DNA of 64,000 nt, from contig JAGIAI010000016.1 of assembly GCA_017744935.1 (NCBI GenBank), positions 1 to 64,000 on the forward strand, written 5' to 3'. The position numbers and the translations under genes were made by a program. Numbering within the stretch: the stretch's first letter is position 1; every line of letters starts with the position of its first letter. Shown here piece after piece: positions 61,349 through 64,000 of this stretch. Origin of the DNA: Variovorax sp. GTDB lineage: Bacteria > Pseudomonadota > Gammaproteobacteria > Burkholderiales > Burkholderiaceae_C. The notes beneath the pieces were generated by a model. The model saw nothing but the letters and a program-made list of their open reading frames with translations, did not search any database and was not told the DNA's origin.

Positions 61349-61969
61349 CTAGGACGGCAACTGCTGGTACAGAGCCCGCAGGCTCAGTACGTCAGCGTAC
61401 TTCTGCCGCATGTCGAACAGGCTCGCCTCGTGCGGGCCGATCGCCCGGTCGCCCGCGCAGTCCTCCACCACGACTGGCCTGAAGCCCCAGCACATGGCAT
61501 CGACCACGCTGGCGCGCACGCAGCCACTGGTGACGCAACCGGCCACCAGCAGCGTGCGCACGCCGCGCTGCGTGAACCAGGGCGCGAGGTCAGTACCGAA
61601 GAAGGCCGAGGGCACGTTCTTGCGCACCACGCGCTCGCCCGGCGCGGGCGCCAGCACATCCACAATGGCACTGGCCGGCGAATGCTCCTTCAGGCCCAGC
61701 ATGCCGGGCACCTTGGTGCTGAAGATATTGGCGTCACTATCGTCGTCGGCATAGACGATGCGACTATGCGCCACCGGCCAGCCGCGCTCGCGCGCGGTGG
61801 CGAGCAGTCCCACGGTGCGGTCGATCGCGGCAGGGATGTTGCCGCCGCCAAAAATGCCGGGGTCGGCGAAGCCGTTCACGAAATCCACGATCAGGAGGCC
61901 GATGGGCGGCAGCACGCCCAGGCCTGCACCGAAGCCCTGGCGCCGATAGACCTGCGACTCGTCACGCAT
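61349..61969 (-). CDS. nicF: Maleamate amidohydrolase (isochorismatase family)
   Basis: The 206-residue product has the isochorismatase triad: Asp in LLIVDFVNGFAD, Lys in VVRKNVPSAFFGTDL and Cys in TSGCVRASVVDAM. PHEASLFDMRQKYADVLSL is the C-terminal motif of NicF/N-carbamoylsarcosine-amidase relatives. NicF hydrolyses maleamate to maleate and ammonia. It overlaps nicX by 8 bp, fixing it in the pathway. Confidence 0.88.
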   Translation of the reverse strand: MRDESQVYRRQGFGAGLGVLPPIGLLIVDFVNGFADPGIFGGGNIPAAIDRTVGLLATARERGWPVAHSRIVYADDDSDANIFSTKVPGMLGLKEHSPASAIVDVLAPAPGERVVRKNVPSAFFGTDLAPWFTQRGVRTLLVAGCVTSGCVRASVVDAMCWGFRPVVVEDCAGDRAIGPHEASLFDMRQKYADVLSLRALYQQLPS

Positions 61970-63044
61970 GGGCCGACTCCTTGTGCACCTCGGCCTTCGC
62001 CGGCTTCATCAGCGACTCCACCACCTTGCCATCGTTCACGACCTGCAGGCCGTCCACGAAGACATTGCAATGCCGCATCGGGATGTCGATGTGGCAGGCG
62101 GTGGTGCGGCTGCCACCGGCTTCGTTGTTGGGGCCGAGCGAGAACAGGAAGTTGCCGCTGACGGCACGCGCATCCATGCCCAGCGTGGCCTCGCGGTCGT
62201 ACAGGCCGAGCGTGGACCAGAAGGCGCGCTTCTGCAGTCCCCAGCCTACATGCGAGATGGCATAGGCCTCGCGGTCGTCGAAGGACTCGATGTATTCGCG
62301 CAGCAGTTCGGCCTCGGCGTCGCCCTCGATGGCGGTGACGAAGCCCTTCTCCACCGTGAGCGTGATGGGCTCGCCGACGTAGTTCTTCATGGGCAGCAGC
62401 ACGTCGCCCTTGGCCAGCACGATGCGGCCCTGCGCGCCGCCCTCGTTGGGCCAGGTGAAGGCAAAGCCGCTGGGCCAGTGGTCCCAGCGGCCTGGCTGGT
62501 CGACGAAGCCGTACTCGGCCGTGATCGGGTACTCGCCCAGCGGCAGGCGCAGGTCGGTGCCGACGGCCGAGGTCACGTGCATCTCGCGCTTGCCCTTGAG
62601 CAGCGCGACGCCAGCCTGCACACGGTGGTAGTCCTCCATCGTGGGCACGAGGCGCGCCAGCACCTCGGGCGGTTCGACCGCCAGCAGGATCTTGGTGCCT
62701 GAGGCCAGGATCTCGTGCTGCTCCGGCGAAAACAGCAGCGTCATCAAGTCCAGCACCAGATCACTGGCCTTGAGCGCAGCGATCGCGGCGCGATTGCCAG
62801 TCAGCGGCGTGGTGCCGAGGTAGGCGAGCGTGTCGCGGCTGAGCGCCTTCTCGCCGTTGACCGGCGGAAGATCCAGCCGGCTCACGCAAGCGCCCATCAT
62901 GGTGGCGGCGGTGATCGCGCAACGCAGCGTCTGCGGATGCGTGTGGTCGCTCGTCAGCACGGTGACGGCGTCGCCGGCCTTGAGCTTGGAAAGGGTGAGC
63001 ACCTGGGTCCAGGCGCGGATCAGATCGGTGTCGCAGATGGCCAT
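61962..63044 (-). CDS. nicX: 2,5-Dihydroxypyridine 5,6-dioxygenase
   Basis: The 360-residue product has family length and the segments LLAVEPPEVLARLVPTMEDY, VTSAVGTDLRLPLGEYPITAEYGFVDQPGRWDHWPSG (seen in parts) and TTACHIDIPMRHC with the iron-binding HxD. It resembles the aminopeptidase-like fold of NicX. It opens the ring of 2,5-dihydroxypyridine, giving N-formylmaleamate. nicD lies 28 bp upstream and nicF overlaps downstream. Confidence 0.88.
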   Translation of the reverse strand: MAICDTDLIRAWTQVLTLSKLKAGDAVTVLTSDHTHPQTLRCAITAATMMGACVSRLDLPPVNGEKALSRDTLAYLGTTPLTGNRAAIAALKASDLVLDLMTLLFSPEQHEILASGTKILLAVEPPEVLARLVPTMEDYHRVQAGVALLKGKREMHVTSAVGTDLRLPLGEYPITAEYGFVDQPGRWDHWPSGFAFTWPNEGGAQGRIVLAKGDVLLPMKNYVGEPITLTVEKGFVTAIEGDAEAELLREYIESFDDREAYAISHVGWGLQKRAFWSTLGLYDREATLGMDARAVSGNFLFSLGPNNEAGGSRTTACHIDIPMRHCNVFVDGLQVVNDGKVVESLMKPAKAEVHKESAHA

Positions 63045-63072
63045 GGCCAGTCTCCTGTGTCGAAGGGGTTGA

Positions 63073-63903
63073 TCAGTCCAGGGCCGCGCCGAGGAAGTCG
63101 CCGAAGGCGCGATAGAAGCCTTCCTCGTTGTCCCAGGGAATCATGTGGCCGGCACCAGCCACGCGGTGCTCGCGCAGGCCGGGCACCAGGGTGCGGATCT
63201 CGGCCACGTCCTCCTCACGGATCACGTCGCCGCGCTCCGCGCTCATCAGCAACAGCGGCACGGCGATGCGCGGCAGGTCCGCGTGGATGTCGTCGGTCTG
63301 GAAGGCGTCAAAGCTGGTGACGATGGCGCGCTCGTCGCAGGTGTGCAGCCACTGGGCGCGCAGGCGCAGTTGTGCCTCGGTCCAGGTGGGGCAGAACTCA
63401 CGCATCTGGTCGAGGCTGATGCCGTGGCGGGCCATGCGGATCGAGTCCACGTACCAGGGCAGCTTGGCCGGATAGGCACGTCGACCGGGGCCGGACACCG
63501 GCGGATCGACCGCGACCACGCGCGTGAGCCCGGTGGGTTGGCTGGAAGCGGCGCGGATGGAGATGCGCCCACCCATCGAATGGCCGACGAAGGCGTATCG
63601 ATCCAGGCCAAGCGCGGCGGTGAACGCGTTGAGGTCGGCCGCTTGCGCGTCGAGGCTGTAGTCCAACGTGTCCGAGGCTTCGCTCAGTCCACGGCCGCGC
63701 ACATCGAGCACATAGGTGTCGAATTGGCGCCCGAAGCGCTCGGCGACGAAACCCCAGGTGACGGCCGGGCTCGTGATGCCGGGGACGATGACCACCGCAT
63801 CGCGGCCGCTGCGCGCGCCCTCAATGCCGCCATAGCGAAGATAGTGCTGGCGGATGCCGTTCGCATGCACGTGGCCGCCATGGAGATAGGTGCTGCCGCT
63901 CAT
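63073..63903 (-). CDS. nicD: N-formylmaleamate deformylase (alpha/beta hydrolase)
   Basis: The 276 residues are an alpha/beta-hydrolase: oxyanion region VIVPGITSPAVTWGFVAERF, nucleophile elbow GHSMGGRIS, acid in VVAVDPPVSG, and final His in GAGHMIPWDNEEGFY. Context beside nicX and nicF makes it NicD, which releases formate from N-formylmaleamate. It overlaps the upstream gene by ATGA. Confidence 0.88.
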   Translation of the reverse strand: MSGSTYLHGGHVHANGIRQHYLRYGGIEGARSGRDAVVIVPGITSPAVTWGFVAERFGRQFDTYVLDVRGRGLSEASDTLDYSLDAQAADLNAFTAALGLDRYAFVGHSMGGRISIRAASSQPTGLTRVVAVDPPVSGPGRRAYPAKLPWYVDSIRMARHGISLDQMREFCPTWTEAQLRLRAQWLHTCDERAIVTSFDAFQTDDIHADLPRIAVPLLLMSAERGDVIREEDVAEIRTLVPGLREHRVAGAGHMIPWDNEEGFYRAFGDFLGAALD

Positions 63904-64000
63904 TGGCGCACTCCCTTCTTCGAGTACGCACCGGAAAGCAGCGCGCCGGCCCCCGGCACGACTTGCTCCAGTCCGAGTGCACCCAGCATTGCGTAGGTCG
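63900..64000 (-). CDS. C-terminal end of a gene upstream of nicD, probable maleate isomerase (partial)
   Basis: Only the last 33 codons are in the window; they read TYAMLGALGLEQVVPGAGAL then LSGAYSKKGVRQ. The pattern T-x-A-L-x-x-x-G-x-x-x-x-V-P-G-x-G-x-L-L is like the end of Asp/Glu-racemase-fold maleate isomerases, so NicE is likely given the neighbours. The evidence is short. Its stop overlaps the nicD start. Confidence 0.5.
   Translation of the reverse strand, partial: TYAMLGALGLEQVVPGAGALLSGAYSKKGVRQ

Overview
The window is GC-rich, gene-dense bacterial chromosome. The TctC/Bug-type binding protein, ED-pathway operon, DUF2271/DUF4198/ApbE iron cluster and nic-type pyridine catabolism together suggest a betaproteobacterium of the Comamonadaceae, Variovorax-like. 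That placement is inference; no rRNA or other marker gene is present. I see no tRNA, rRNA, CRISPR array or intact insertion sequence.

Region 1 (1-14 kb) is a stress and oxygen-limitation island. It holds UspA, CBS-domain, BON-domain and ribosome-hibernation proteins, a cytochrome c, a metallophosphoesterase, an ion channel, and a complete MCE/Mla-type lipid transporter (STAS-permease, ATPase, MCE protein, lipoprotein). A Crp/FNR-family regulator without iron-sulfur cysteines (11869-12603) lies at its end. Seven intergenic 14-mers fit the FixK-type consensus TTG(A/C)-N6-(T/G)CAA and an eighth is one base off; most lie about 50-65 bp before a start codon. This looks like one local regulon. The island also carries gene debris: a uspA with an in-frame stop, an internally deleted NUDIX gene and a degenerate ornithine-carbamoyltransferase-like gene.

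Region 2 (14-31 kb) is a sugar module. A minus-strand operon (ROK regulator, gapN, pyk, edd, eda, zwf, pgi) gives a whole Entner-Doudoroff route. Divergent from it run a second ROK regulator, a ribose/fructose-type ABC importer, a PfkB sugar kinase and an SMP-30 lactonase. Import, phosphorylation, isomerisation, oxidation, lactone opening and cleavage to pyruvate are all present, which fits fructose or a similar sugar.

Region 3 (31-39 kb) is mixed: a hidden DUF3563 gene, a cytochrome c', an NDP-forming acyl-CoA synthetase with a crotonase and a Bug binding protein under a divergent IclR regulator with a perfect palindromic operator, a SYLF protein, small hypothetical genes and a CheR/receiver gene remnant.

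Region 4 (39-48 kb) is an iron module with two Fur-like boxes: PepSY membrane protein, DUF2271 protein with an ApbE-type flavinylation motif (DGVSGAT), DUF4198 protein, ApbE flavin transferase, membrane-anchored CysJ-like flavoreductase, TonB siderophore receptor and PiuC-like oxygenase. I read it as an electron path across the inner membrane to a covalently flavinylated periplasmic protein that may reduce ferric siderophores. The receptor/PiuC part is bracketed by an exact 20-bp direct repeat beside a tyrosine-recombinase-like gene that has lost its catalytic residues.

Region 5 (48-58 kb) holds a heme-copper oxidase operon (CtaG, CopD/HemJ-like protein, CoxII, fused CoxI-III, small membrane protein, ferric-reductase-like flavoprotein), a bactofilin-like secreted protein, an isoprenylcysteine-methyltransferase-like enzyme and a BBE-type FAD oxidoreductase. 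Region 6 (58-60 kb) is a compact ars operon (arsR, ArsI-like lyase, arsC, aquaporin) whose promoter implies a leaderless arsR mRNA. Region 7 (60.6-64 kb) has a TetR regulator facing part of a nic operon (nicF, nicX, nicD and a likely nicE 3' end) for the lower 2,5-dihydroxypyridine pathway, cut by the window edge.
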